In this document: piece after piece, positions 16,585-25,304 of the stretch
Position numbering within the stretch: the stretch's first letter is position 1
How the letters are laid out: every line of letters starts with the position of its first letter
Source: JAGOVB01 sp964577365
GTDB lineage: Bacteria > Patescibacteriota > Minisyncoccia > Phycocordibacterales > PALSA-1337
NCBI GenBank assembly: GCA_964577365.1
Contig: CAZNYP010000004.1
Location: 1-64,000, forward strand
DNA: 64,000 bases
Direction: 5' to 3'
Made by a program: the position numbers and the translations under genes
Notes under the pieces: generated by a model
Databases searched by the model: none
Seen by the model: only the letters and a program-made list of their open reading frames with translations
Told to the model about the DNA's origin: nothing

Positions 16585-16800
16585 TCAGCACATGGGACAG
16601 GCGACCACCTCGCGCAGCGCTCGCTGCAGGCGCCAGTGAGCTTCGATAGCTTCAGTTACAGCACGTCGCAAGCGTACCCACAGGCCATCTCGAGGAGCAG
16701 TTTGAAGCTCCTCATCGAGCTCGAGCAGCTTTGGCAATGGCAGCGCCAGGACCCGATCCTCTGGAGACGTTCCATTTTGAGACAAGATCTCTTCAATCAT
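16585..16800 (-). CDS. hypothetical protein (possible paralogue of 16240-16476)
   Basis: 71 residues from the ATG at 16800 (74 from an in-frame GTG at 16809). The ATG is preferred because GGGGGTGAT, close to a full Shine-Dalgarno, sits a few nt before it; such a site is rare in this window. Helical, Arg-rich second half, ends in ACPMC. No family recognised. Confidence 0.5.
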   Translation of the reverse strand: MIEEILSQNGTSPEDRVLALPLPKLLELDEELQTAPRDGLWVRLRRAVTEAIEAHWRLQRALREVVACPMC

Positions 16801-16861
16801 GTCAATCACCCCCTTCTGCGATCAGGCTAGCACAAAATTTTACATATGTCCACAATCGTTG

Positions 16862-16934
16862 TGCCGAGGACCAGGATCGAACTGGTGACCTATCCCTCTT
16901 CAGGGGAGCGCTCTACCAACTGAGCTACCTCGGC
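16862..16934 (-). tRNA. tRNA-Phe (GAA)
   Basis: Acceptor GCCGAGG/CCTCGGC, D-arm GCTC/GAGC, anticodon loop CTGAAGA giving GAA, T-loop TTCGATC. The outermost anticodon-stem pair (27-43) is a C-U mismatch. CCA is not encoded. Confidence 0.92.
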
Positions 16935-16939
16935 AATCT

Positions 16940-17203
16940 TTATATATTTAACAAATCCAGAATATCTGAAGTCCGCTGACTATCTCCTTGTGGAGACCGC
17001 ATGAGTTTATCTACCCCTAGTGCCTCGAGATACGGCTGTACAAAATAGTACGCGCCCAATGTAAGTACAATGACGACTACCCAGTACCCGTATTTGATTA
17101 CTCTGTCCCAACGCTGGGCACTGCGAAGCTTCCGGAGAATTTTATTGTTCTCCTCTACTAATTCATGCGTCTTGTACAAAAGATCACGTTCTTCTGGACT
17201 CAT
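16940..17203 (-). CDS. hypothetical single-pass membrane protein
   Basis: 87 residues: an N-terminal coiled-coil stretch (THELVEENNKILRKLRSAQR), one membrane helix (~37-55) and a short tail. The family is not recognised, though this layout is common in Parcubacteria. TATACT lies 6 nt before the ATG. It stands between tRNA-Phe and tRNA-Arg. Confidence 0.7.
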   Translation of the reverse strand: MSPEERDLLYKTHELVEENNKILRKLRSAQRWDRVIKYGYWVVVIVLTLGAYYFVQPYLEALGVDKLMRSPQGDSQRTSDILDLLNI

Positions 17204-17239
17204 GGGGTGAGTATACCAGAAAAATGGCTTAAATCAATG

Positions 17240-17311
17240 TGCCCCCACCAGGAATTGAACCTGGAACTATCCCTTAGGACGGGACTGTTATATCCGTTTA
17301 ACTACAGGGGC
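17240..17311 (-). tRNA. tRNA-Arg (CCT)
   Basis: Acceptor GCCCCTG/TGGGGGC (two G-U pairs), D-arm with AGTTAAACGGATATAAC, anticodon stem GTCCC/GGGAT and anticodon CCT, T-loop TTCAATT. It reads AGG codons. Confidence 0.92.
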
Positions 17312-17324
17312 AGTAGACTAGAGT

Positions 17325-17561
17325 CTACTTTACACCCAAAAGCTCCGCAAGGCGCTCCTCCTCAAATCCAACCATGATCTCTCCATCGATATCAAGAACT
17401 GGTACTCCCATCTGGCCAGACTTTTCTACCATTTCTTTTCGCTTTTCGATATCAGTACCGACATTGTGCTCGGTGTATGCGATATTGTGATTTTTCATGA
17501 ATTCCTTTGCAAGTCCACAAAAGTGACATGTTGCTGTCGAATATATTGTTACGTTTTTCAT
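17325..17561 (-). CDS. glutaredoxin-like protein
   Basis: 78-residue thioredoxin-fold protein. Redox motif CHFC at residues 12-15, TVP-like cis-Pro loop (GVPVLDIDG) and a GFEEERL helix end. Mini-glutaredoxins of this size supply electrons to ribonucleotide reductase or other disulfides; the nrd genes are 7 kb away. TATAAT lies 6 nt before the ATG. Confidence 0.87.
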   Translation of the reverse strand: MKNVTIYSTATCHFCGLAKEFMKNHNIAYTEHNVGTDIEKRKEMVEKSGQMGVPVLDIDGEIMVGFEEERLAELLGVK

Positions 17562-17575
17562 GGAAATATTATACC

Positions 17576-17956
17576 TTATTTAAAGTGAAAAAAGGCTAGC
17601 ACACGATCGAAAAATGTTGTCTCGGCATCGAGGTGGATATCCTTGCGACGTTCCTCCCTCACGATCACCGCTACCTGCTCTCCTGGCTTTACTGCACGGA
17701 ATTTTTGCCTGATTTCGGCATCGACCCCGTCATCTGTCTCGAGATAGCTGATGTCTTGTTTTAGGGTACTTTCACGTGCGGCGAGACGATTTGTCTCATT
17801 TAGCACTTTGTTGAAATTTGCTCGGGAGACTTGTTCCTGTTTATAGACTTTCCAGGTGGCACGGACGAGGAAGACAAAGATGACAATTAGGATAAAGATC
17901 ATCGTACGCGAATACAGGAATTTTCTAAATTTTTTCTTGCTTTCGAATTCTCTCAT
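17576..17956 (-). CDS. FtsB/DivIC-like septum protein
   Basis: 126 residues: basic N-terminus, one membrane helix (~17-34), coiled coil (~38-80) and an extracytoplasmic end with EIRQKFRAVKPGEQVAVIV, which matches the septum-formation initiator family. Such proteins bridge FtsL and FtsQ in the division complex. Its promoter region overlaps that of the divergent 37-residue gene. Confidence 0.8.
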   Translation of the reverse strand: MREFESKKKFRKFLYSRTMIFILIVIFVFLVRATWKVYKQEQVSRANFNKVLNETNRLAARESTLKQDISYLETDDGVDAEIRQKFRAVKPGEQVAVIVREERRKDIHLDAETTFFDRVLAFFHFK

Positions 17957-17976
17957 TTGAGATTTTTTATACGTAT

Positions 17977-17984
17977 AGTATACT
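17977..17984. promoter_or_regulatory. overlapping divergent -10 boxes
   Basis: The palindrome GTATAGTATAC (17973-17983) supplies TATACT on both strands: 17979-17984 on plus, 7 nt before the small gene, and 17977-17982 on minus, 20 nt before the FtsB-like gene. Confidence 0.6.
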
Positions 17985-17991
17985 ACAGGGC

Positions 17992-18105
17992 ATGCTATTC
18001 AATCCACGAACACAAAAGAATCTCCGCGTAGTGACATCAGTCGTAGCGGCGCTCATCATCATCAGTATGGTAGTGCTCTATATGCCTGGAGTGATGGGTT
18101 TCTAG
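17992..18105 (+). CDS. 37-residue single-pass membrane peptide
   Basis: MLFNPRTQKNLRVVTSVVAA followed by LIIISMVVLYMPGVMGF: a basic N-terminus and one membrane helix (~13-32). TATACT stands 7 nt before the ATG, as in the leaderless genes here. It is divergent from the FtsB-like division gene and convergent on lepA. Function unknown; short basic-then-hydrophobic peptides often act as partners of membrane complexes. Confidence 0.6.
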   Translation: MLFNPRTQKNLRVVTSVVAALIIISMVVLYMPGVMGF

Positions 18106-18123
18106 TCTATCCAAATAGATTCG

Positions 18124-19899
18124 CTATTCCCCGACTCGCATCATCTTTACGTACACATCGTGCGTGATGTTTACGGTTCCTAGGTTTGCCATCTTCTTTT
18201 TACCTTCTTTCTGCTTTTCACGGAGCTTCATTTTTCGAGTGATATCTCCTCCATACATGTGCTGAGTCACATTTTTCTTCATACCTGAAAGTGTCTCTGA
18301 AGCGAGGATGCGCCCCATCGCTTTTGCTTGGATTTTGAGTGTAAACATCTGACGAGGAAGGATTTTTTGTAGTTTTTCTACAGCGAGTTTTGCCTCCTCC
18401 TCCACTCGGCGACGCGATACAACACGGGTAAATGGAATGACAGGATCATCCGCCACGATCATATCCATACGGACCACATCAGCAGGCAGAATATCACCCA
18501 TTTCGTACGAGATAGATGCATAGCCCGAGGTGATGCTCTTGACTTTATCAAAAAAACCTCGCATGAGCTCGCGGAGTGGCATATCGGCGTGGATAGAAGT
18601 ACGATTTCCAAACTGTGAAGTCTCACCAGCGACTGCTTCGTGTTCGTAGAGGAGTGTGCTCAATTTCCCCACATAGTCATGCGGAGTGATGATGGTGAGC
18701 TTTACCCACGGCTCGCTCACCTCCTGGACCATATGATCTTCGGGAAACAGGGATGGTGAATATATTGTCTCCTTTTTTCCATCACGCATCGTGACCATGT
18801 AGGTGATACTCGGGATGGTGACGACGAGCTCGAGGTTGAACTCGCGACGAAGACGTTCGGTGATGATTTCGAGGTGAAGCATTCCCAAAAATCCGCAACG
18901 AAACCCTCTTCCCAGTGTTCCTGATGATTCTTCTTCGTAGGTGTATGATGAATCAGATAGAGATAGTTTCCCCAGAGACTGTTTGAGAAGGTTTATATCA
19001 TCCTGACTTTCCGGATATATAGAGGCCCAGACCATAGGGATAGGCTTCATGTATCCAGGCAATACCGCTACCGATGAACGTTCATGTGCGATCGTATCTC
19101 CTACAGAGGCGATACCCGGCTCCTTGATCCCCGTCACGATATACCCGATCTCTCCGGCACCGAGCTTTTCCACTGGCACTCCTTCGGGGCTGAAAATACC
19201 GACTTCGAGACCGAGAAAAGTTTTTTCTGCTACTTTAAATTCCAATTTTTCGTGTCTTTCTACCTCCCCACTCATCACACGTACATAGACGATCACTCCT
19301 TTGTGCGTAGAATATTGAAAATCAAATACAAGGGACTGAAAGCCGTTGTTTTCTGTCTTTGGGCACGGGATTCTTTTTATGATCTCACGGAGGAGGTCAT
19401 GCACACCCTCCCCTGTCTTGCCTGATACACCGAGGATCGTGGTTGGATCGATGTTGAGGGTCGTTGCTATTTCGAGCTTTACCTCATCGATACGCGCAAG
19501 CGGTGAATCGATTTTTGAAACCACAGGGATGATAGTGAGCCCCGCTTCTTTTGCCATGCCGAGAGTGGTCAGTGTCTGTGCCTGTACACCCTGTGTCGCA
19601 TCGACGAGGAGGATACAACCCTCCACAGCCTTGAGTGCTCTCGAGACCTCGTATGAAAAGTCGATGTGTCCTGGGGTGTCGATAAGGTTCATCACATGTC
19701 CCTCAAAATTCATGCGGACTGGCTGCATCTTGATAGTGATGCCTCGTTCGCGTTCGAGCTCCATGCTGTCGAGAACCTGGTCCTGCATTTTTCGTTTTTC
19801 GATAGTATGAGTGAGCTCGAGCATGCGGTCTGCTAGAGTCGATTTGCCGTGATCAATGTGGGCAATGATGCTGAAATTTCTGATTTTATGTATATCCAT
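18124..19899 (-). CDS. lepA: elongation factor 4 (LepA)
   Basis: Ribosomal GTPase that acts on stalled or misset ribosomes. G1 is AHIDHGKSTLADRM, G3 DTPGHIDF, G4 SKID. Domains follow the EF-G order without domain IV, and the C-terminal domain has MGRILASETLSGMKKNVTQHMYGGD. 591 residues, normal. Its ATG follows the murJ stop directly, with no ribosome-binding site. Confidence 0.96.
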   Translation of the reverse strand: MDIHKIRNFSIIAHIDHGKSTLADRMLELTHTIEKRKMQDQVLDSMELERERGITIKMQPVRMNFEGHVMNLIDTPGHIDFSYEVSRALKAVEGCILLVDATQGVQAQTLTTLGMAKEAGLTIIPVVSKIDSPLARIDEVKLEIATTLNIDPTTILGVSGKTGEGVHDLLREIIKRIPCPKTENNGFQSLVFDFQYSTHKGVIVYVRVMSGEVERHEKLEFKVAEKTFLGLEVGIFSPEGVPVEKLGAGEIGYIVTGIKEPGIASVGDTIAHERSSVAVLPGYMKPIPMVWASIYPESQDDINLLKQSLGKLSLSDSSYTYEEESSGTLGRGFRCGFLGMLHLEIITERLRREFNLELVVTIPSITYMVTMRDGKKETIYSPSLFPEDHMVQEVSEPWVKLTIITPHDYVGKLSTLLYEHEAVAGETSQFGNRTSIHADMPLRELMRGFFDKVKSITSGYASISYEMGDILPADVVRMDMIVADDPVIPFTRVVSRRRVEEEAKLAVEKLQKILPRQMFTLKIQAKAMGRILASETLSGMKKNVTQHMYGGDITRKMKLREKQKEGKKKMANLGTVNITHDVYVKMMRVGE

Positions 19900-21576
19900 T
19901 TAGATGGTATGCTCGTGGTCCTCGACGTATATCTTTGTTGAAAAGATGCGTTTGTGTAGTGTCTCTACCACATCGTCTAGCTCCTTACTCTTGAGCAATT
20001 TAAGCACAATAAACCATACCACGAGGCCTATGAGTCCCGCAAGGAGTCCCTGGAGGAATATGCCGGGCAATGTATTTATATCAAAAATGTCATCGAGATA
20101 CGAAAGTGAATGATACGCAAAGAATCCCATGATGACCGATGCTCCGAATGACTGGAAACTGACATGCTTGAGGACACGTGAAAATCCTGGAAAGTCTTTT
20201 TCAAACATGATCCAGAGAAGCCCAGCATTCACGATCGAAGCGAGTGAATATCCGATCGCAAGCGACACGACTGGTGTACCAGAGAGCCCTTGGATACGCA
20301 GGAGTGACTCCATAAAGTCGGTAAACAACGTGCTCACAGAGAAGAGATACAGTGAAAGATACGCAATGATCACGATGAGTACCGCTCCGATGAGGTTGAT
20401 GATGAGTGGCTTACGTGTTTTCCCTGCGGCATAGTATCCACGGACAAAAAGCAGGATGATACTCTGGGCCACTGCAGAGACTACGAATACTGCAAGACAT
20501 GCAGCGGTGAGACGAGTGTCACTCCAATTGAAGTTTCCAGAACCGAGGATGGTTCGGACGATCTGCGCACGTAGGACGATAAAGAGTACCGTGACGGGTA
20601 ACGACCAAAATATGATATGTCGGATAGAGGTGACGATGCTACCGATAAACTGCTCGATATTTCCCTTTGTAAAAAAACGAGCGAGCGTCGGGAACGCAGC
20701 GAGCGAATAGCTCACTCCGATGATCGACAGCGGCACCGACTGCATGTTGAGCGATAGAGTAAAGACTGATATGGACCCTTCTGCCATCCTCGATGCGAGT
20801 GAAGTGAGAACGATCACCGACAGACTCGAGAATGCGAGCGTAAAGGTGCGTGGGAGTGAAAGGAGTAATACATTTTTGATAGATTGCCAGTCGATGGTGA
20901 GGACGATTCGTGGGAAAAGCTTTTTTTCTAAAATAAACGGTAACTGCAAACTGAGATGGAGCAAAGAACCAACAACCACTCCATACACGAGACCGTTGAG
21001 GCCAAAGGCTGGATATAGGAACATGACGCCGATCACGATACCGAGGTTGTAGACCACAGGACTCATCGCATATGAGATGAAACGCTGATGCGCCTGAGTG
21101 ATACTGCCGAGGAAATTCGATATACCTAGAAATATCGGTTGCAAGAGCAATATGCGGGTGAGTGAAACTAGTTCACTAAAGGAATCAGTAAATGTCGGAT
21201 ACATCATACGGAGAATCTCTGGAGTATACATGTACGCGATCACACTCACGGCGATGATGACTGTAGAAAATACAGTAAAAATGCTGTTTATAAACAAACA
21301 CTCCTCTTTGTAACTCTTTCCAAAACGCTCGACGAGAAATGGCACGAGCACCGAGATCGATACTGCCGAAGCAATACAGGCAAAGATGAGGTCAGGGAGC
21401 TTGAACGATGCATAGTATATGTCGAGCATATGATCTGCTCCAAACGTATGCGCGAGCAATCGATCACGTACGAGACCTAATAACTGCGAAAGGAATGAGA
21501 AAAACGCGAGCAAATACGCCGCCTCATGGAGACCGCGTATTTCCCTGTTTAATATCTCAAAGATTCGCTTGACCAT
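19900..21576 (-). CDS. murJ: lipid II flippase MurJ
   Basis: 558 residues with about 14 membrane helices of the MVF/MurJ fold: FSFLSQLLGLVRDRLLAHTFGA at the N-terminus, then DIYYASFKLPD and later RGYYAAGKTRKP. It moves lipid-linked peptidoglycan precursor across the membrane. It lies 2 nt after the O-antigen-ligase-like gene and directly before lepA, so the three share a transcript. Confidence 0.94.
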   Translation of the reverse strand: MVKRIFEILNREIRGLHEAAYLLAFFSFLSQLLGLVRDRLLAHTFGADHMLDIYYASFKLPDLIFACIASAVSISVLVPFLVERFGKSYKEECLFINSIFTVFSTVIIAVSVIAYMYTPEILRMMYPTFTDSFSELVSLTRILLLQPIFLGISNFLGSITQAHQRFISYAMSPVVYNLGIVIGVMFLYPAFGLNGLVYGVVVGSLLHLSLQLPFILEKKLFPRIVLTIDWQSIKNVLLLSLPRTFTLAFSSLSVIVLTSLASRMAEGSISVFTLSLNMQSVPLSIIGVSYSLAAFPTLARFFTKGNIEQFIGSIVTSIRHIIFWSLPVTVLFIVLRAQIVRTILGSGNFNWSDTRLTAACLAVFVVSAVAQSIILLFVRGYYAAGKTRKPLIINLIGAVLIVIIAYLSLYLFSVSTLFTDFMESLLRIQGLSGTPVVSLAIGYSLASIVNAGLLWIMFEKDFPGFSRVLKHVSFQSFGASVIMGFFAYHSLSYLDDIFDINTLPGIFLQGLLAGLIGLVVWFIVLKLLKSKELDDVVETLHKRIFSTKIYVEDHEHTI

Positions 21577-21578
21577 TA

Positions 21579-23906
21579 CTATCTTGTTGTTTTGACTTTT
21601 GTGGTGGTCTTTTTATCTGTATCTTTAACTGGTGGATTTTTTGCCTTTTCTGGACTCTTTACTACCTGGAATGGTGAGCGATTCGCTCGGAGTGCGGTGA
21701 GGATCTCTGCGACCTCGATATTTTCTGGATTGTATTTTCGGATCTCTTCAAACTGTGCCGCTGCATCTGGATATCGTCCGAGACGTGCGAGAGCCAGACC
21801 GAGGAAGTATCGAGCATTTGAGTATTGAGGATTGAGCTCGACCGCTTTGCTGAGTGCGAGGATGGTACTCTGGTTGTCGTTTGCGTTGTAGTACAGGAGG
21901 CCGAGCTGGAAGTATATGACAGGATTTTCAGGTGTGAGCTGTGCGAGATAAAGGAGTGTATCCACCGCAGCTTTTGTAGAATTCTCTGCTACTTGGATCT
22001 GTGCGAGGAGGAATACCGCATCGCTGTAATTACTCTTTGCTTGAAGTGCTTTTCCAATAAAGTTTTTTGCTTCGACGGGTTTTCGCATTGCTACTTCGAG
22101 CTGTGCCGCAGAGAGGAATATCGAAGGATTTGATGGGTTAAGTGATGAAGCGGATGCATATGACTTCATTGCATTGTCATAAGCACCAGGGACCTGAGTC
22201 GGGATGACTGATTCGTACACACGAGCCTGTGTGATGTAGTTTTTGTAGTCGAGTGGATCGAGCTTTATGGCCATTTGAGAACTTTCGATGCCTTGGTCGA
22301 GATATGTCTTTAGTGCCGGGGCGATGGTTGCATCACCAGATTTTGCAGTCGATAGTATTTTGTTCACCTGAGCGATACTCACTTCGGCGAGGGCTACATA
22401 GTTACTCGGCTGTCGACTTCTTTCAATAGCATTTTTGATATATTGTTCTGCCTTGCTGATATCCCCACCAGTATTTACCGCAACTACTGCCTTTTGAATA
22501 TAGTTCACAGACACTGCGCGACGGAGCCCGTAGATAAAGATAAGGACAAGTGCAAGTGCAACGAGAACACTAACGATCTGAACGAGCAGTGCACGACGAC
22601 TCGTCGTACCTTCAAATACAGCAAACTTTATGATGCCCGTATCTCGGAGCCCTACGAGGAAGAGTGCCACGGATGAAAGGACGAGTACGAGGATCGGATA
22701 CGAAGGATTGTACAGCGCAGAGAGGACCACAAAGTAAAAGACAATGCCCGCGCCAGCCACAATGATGAATCGATCGATCGGCTCATCGACTCGAATGCGG
22801 TATGCCTTTACAAGGAGTGTCACAAACACAGCGAGTGCAAAGAGGATCACGATGATGCCGAACCCTCCGAGTGTCACTGCAAACGAGCTCACATACGATA
22901 TACCTGCGTTAAAGTCGAGTGCCCAAAATATAGTCTGATTTATCTCTGCTGGCTTGTTCAAGAGGTACTGGTTGTTATACCGATTTGGTCCGACACCAAA
23001 AAGTGGTGCCCGGTTGAGCGCATTACCGATGAGACCAAGTGATAGATCCCATGATGGTCGTACATCAAGCTGATTGATATTTGCCTTTGTAGATATCTTT
23101 GCTGCGACAGAGGTACCAAAGACAGAGAGACAGAGCATGAGCACAGCAAATACGATGGTGAGCAGACTTATTTTGTGATGTCGATTCCATGAGTACAATG
23201 CAAAGAGAAGTGCGACGACGAGGAGCACATACCATACTGAGGTAAATCCTACTGCGGTCACCATGACGAGAGAAAGAACACCCAAAACGTATAGGAGTGC
23301 CTTTATCGGCTTTGTGAGGATCATGAATTCTACCCCTAGATATGAAAGGAGTAGTGTAAAACCAAAATACACACCGACATCATTCCACTGGCCGATCGTA
23401 TTTGATGTAGCGGCGCCAAAGAGTCCGCCGAAAGATAGAAAATCTGTACCGAAAACGAGTCTAGCCACATGAAATAGCGCGAGGATGATCCCACTTATGA
23501 CGAGAGCACCTAGTACGGTAAAGATACGCTCTTTTGTACGTGCAAGTACTACCAATGAATATATGAATAGGATCGCGAGGACAGCGAACCATAGGGTAGT
23601 CGTCTCTGCCCCATCACCAAATACCATGCGGTACACTCCTGCCTGTTCTATATTTGCAAATACAGAAAACAAAAATGAGAGTATGACTGCAATCGAAGTA
23701 TAGAGTACCAGCCCCTTTGGATAGACTATCTTCTTTGTAGAAAAAGTATGCGCAGCTATACCGAGGAGCGCCAAGCTCGTACCGAGGACAAAGATGGAAC
23801 TCTTTACATAATCAAGGGTGAGAATGGTTGGCGAAATAAAAGCGAGAGGTGTCAAAAAGACAACCGCGAGCATAAGATAGTAAGAAACTTTTTCTAGTTT
23901 AATCAT
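21579..23906 (-). CDS. O-antigen ligase-like membrane protein with TPR domain
   Basis: 775 residues. Residues ~1-440 hold 11-12 membrane helices with a Wzy_C/O-antigen-ligase-type loop (NRAPLFGVGPNRYNNQYL). Residues ~460-740 are TPR-like repeats (LNPSNPSIFLSAAQLEVAM; NPQYSNARYFLGLALARLGR; RYPDAAAQFEEIRKYNPEN). The tail is Lys/Thr-rich. It probably joins or polymerises surface glycans. A TAAATA box sits 6 nt before the ATG. Confidence 0.85.
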   Translation of the reverse strand: MIKLEKVSYYLMLAVVFLTPLAFISPTILTLDYVKSSIFVLGTSLALLGIAAHTFSTKKIVYPKGLVLYTSIAVILSFLFSVFANIEQAGVYRMVFGDGAETTTLWFAVLAILFIYSLVVLARTKERIFTVLGALVISGIILALFHVARLVFGTDFLSFGGLFGAATSNTIGQWNDVGVYFGFTLLLSYLGVEFMILTKPIKALLYVLGVLSLVMVTAVGFTSVWYVLLVVALLFALYSWNRHHKISLLTIVFAVLMLCLSVFGTSVAAKISTKANINQLDVRPSWDLSLGLIGNALNRAPLFGVGPNRYNNQYLLNKPAEINQTIFWALDFNAGISYVSSFAVTLGGFGIIVILFALAVFVTLLVKAYRIRVDEPIDRFIIVAGAGIVFYFVVLSALYNPSYPILVLVLSSVALFLVGLRDTGIIKFAVFEGTTSRRALLVQIVSVLVALALVLIFIYGLRRAVSVNYIQKAVVAVNTGGDISKAEQYIKNAIERSRQPSNYVALAEVSIAQVNKILSTAKSGDATIAPALKTYLDQGIESSQMAIKLDPLDYKNYITQARVYESVIPTQVPGAYDNAMKSYASASSLNPSNPSIFLSAAQLEVAMRKPVEAKNFIGKALQAKSNYSDAVFLLAQIQVAENSTKAAVDTLLYLAQLTPENPVIYFQLGLLYYNANDNQSTILALSKAVELNPQYSNARYFLGLALARLGRYPDAAAQFEEIRKYNPENIEVAEILTALRANRSPFQVVKSPEKAKNPPVKDTDKKTTTKVKTTR

Positions 23907-23940
23907 TGGTAATATTTACTTGGTAATGGAATAAGTATAT

Positions 23941-23971
23941 CAAAAAACACAGGGTATTTCACCTGTGTTTT
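23941..23971. terminator. bidirectional intrinsic terminator
   Basis: Stem AACACAGGT/ACCCTGTGTT with T runs on both sides. It ends rnpB on the minus strand. Confidence 0.85.
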
Positions 23972-23984
23972 TTGATTTTGCTAT

Positions 23985-24263
23985 ACCGATAAGCCGAATT
24001 CTGTACTCAGTGATAACTAAGCGACAACCATTTATCTGGGATGATTGTTACCAATCACCTCGAGCGGCACTCTCGCTTGCGCGAGCACGGCCTTGCACAG
24101 GGATAAGGATTTTGCCGTTTCACTCCCACTAAAGGGATTCGTCACTGTTCTCACCTCTAGGATTGCTCCCGGTGGGCGTTACCCACTACCTTGCTGCCCT
24201 TGCGGGCCTGTGTTCGGACTTTCCTCTATATATCTTGCGATACACAGCGGTTGTCTGGCATAA
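23985..24263 (-). ncRNA. rnpB: RNase P RNA (class A-like)
   Basis: Read on the minus strand it has GAGGAAAGTCCGAACAC near the 5' end, AGGGCAGCAAGGTAGTGGGTAACGCCCACC, the GAGGTGAGAACAGTGACG region, AGTGAAACGGCAAAATCC, and the 3' signature ACAGAATTCGGCTTAT. These are the conserved core segments of bacterial RNase P RNA. Ends are estimated. A TATAAT box at 24271-24276 fits the 5' end, and the hairpin at 23941-23971 the 3' end. Confidence 0.95.
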
Positions 24264-24285
24264 CACATGTATTATACCACATATT

Positions 24286-25278
24286 CTACTTCTTTTCCAC
24301 CTTCCCTGCGTGAGCATTTACCTCATAGCTGGTGTTTTGTGACTCGAAAAAGTTTACGAGTTCAAACACATCAGTGGCAGTACTCATCCATTTTGCTGGA
24401 TTGCTAACATTGTAGTGCTTTGGAAAACCGAGCTCCTCGAGACGTCGATCGGTCACATACTGGACATACTGATTTACATAGTCAGCATTGAGACCGAGGA
24501 TACCGTTTGGAAAGAGGTCTTTGTTGTACGCCACTTCTTTGTCTACTCCTTCGATGATGATATTTCGGATCTCATCAGCGAATTCTGGAGTAACGAGTTC
24601 CTGATTTTCTTCGAGGATATTGTGAATCAGGGTAATACCGAACTTTAGGTGAAGACTCTCGTCTCGGATGACCCAGTTGATCATCGAACCAAAGTTGCGG
24701 AGCTGATTTCGCTGGCGGAATGAAAGTGCCACCATAAATCCTGAGTAAAACCAGATCCCTTCCATCACGATGTTTGTCGCGACGAGGTTTCGAATAAAAT
24801 CCTTTTTCCCTTCTACTGTTTCTATATCGAGTTTATCATCCACCATACGAGTCATATATTTATTGATATAGTCCTCTTTCGCCTTCATGGATGGTGTCTC
24901 GAGATGGATCTGATATACACTCTCCCGGTCAAATGGAAATGTCTCGAGTACATACTCGAATGATACGCAGTGATTCGCTTCTTCCCACATTTGTTTTGCG
25001 AGGTAGAGGTGACATTCTGGAGCACGTAAATACGGATATATACCGAGCGCAATAGAACGATTTACAATGAGTTCTCCTGGGTTAAAGAATGCCATGAGAA
25101 ACTTTACTGCATGTCGTTCATCCTCTGTCATCTTTTCCCAGTCGTCGAGGTCTTCCTTCAAAGCAATTTCGTGCGGGAACCATGTATTTCTAACTGCCTG
25201 GTTATACAAATCATACGCCCACTGATATTTTATTGGGTGCAGACTAGTATCTTCAGGCCGAGCCTTTCCGATAAGCAT
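24286..25278 (-). CDS. nrdB: ribonucleotide reductase beta subunit, class Ic-like
   Basis: 330-residue R2 protein. The metal site reads FNPGELIVNR and EEANHCVSFEY, then IVMEGIWFYSGF and RDESLHLKFG. Aligned by eye to E. coli R2, the first ligand (Asp84) is Glu and the radical Tyr122 is Phe (E-x-x-H-x-x-x-F). Those are the two signatures of the Chlamydia-type class Ic Mn/Fe enzyme, and the flanking sequence also resembles it. It lies 26 nt downstream of nrdA; no ribosome-binding site. Confidence 0.93.
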   Translation of the reverse strand: MLIGKARPEDTSLHPIKYQWAYDLYNQAVRNTWFPHEIALKEDLDDWEKMTEDERHAVKFLMAFFNPGELIVNRSIALGIYPYLRAPECHLYLAKQMWEEANHCVSFEYVLETFPFDRESVYQIHLETPSMKAKEDYINKYMTRMVDDKLDIETVEGKKDFIRNLVATNIVMEGIWFYSGFMVALSFRQRNQLRNFGSMINWVIRDESLHLKFGITLIHNILEENQELVTPEFADEIRNIIIEGVDKEVAYNKDLFPNGILGLNADYVNQYVQYVTDRRLEELGFPKHYNVSNPAKWMSTATDVFELVNFFESQNTSYEVNAHAGKVEKK

Positions 25279-25304
25279 AATATGTAATTGTTAACTGCGA
25301 GTAA

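Noticed and set aside
23985..24263. tmRNA at the non-coding region before nrdB
   Set aside because: The conserved segments are those of RNase P RNA, and no tag-peptide frame or tRNA-Ala-like ends are present.
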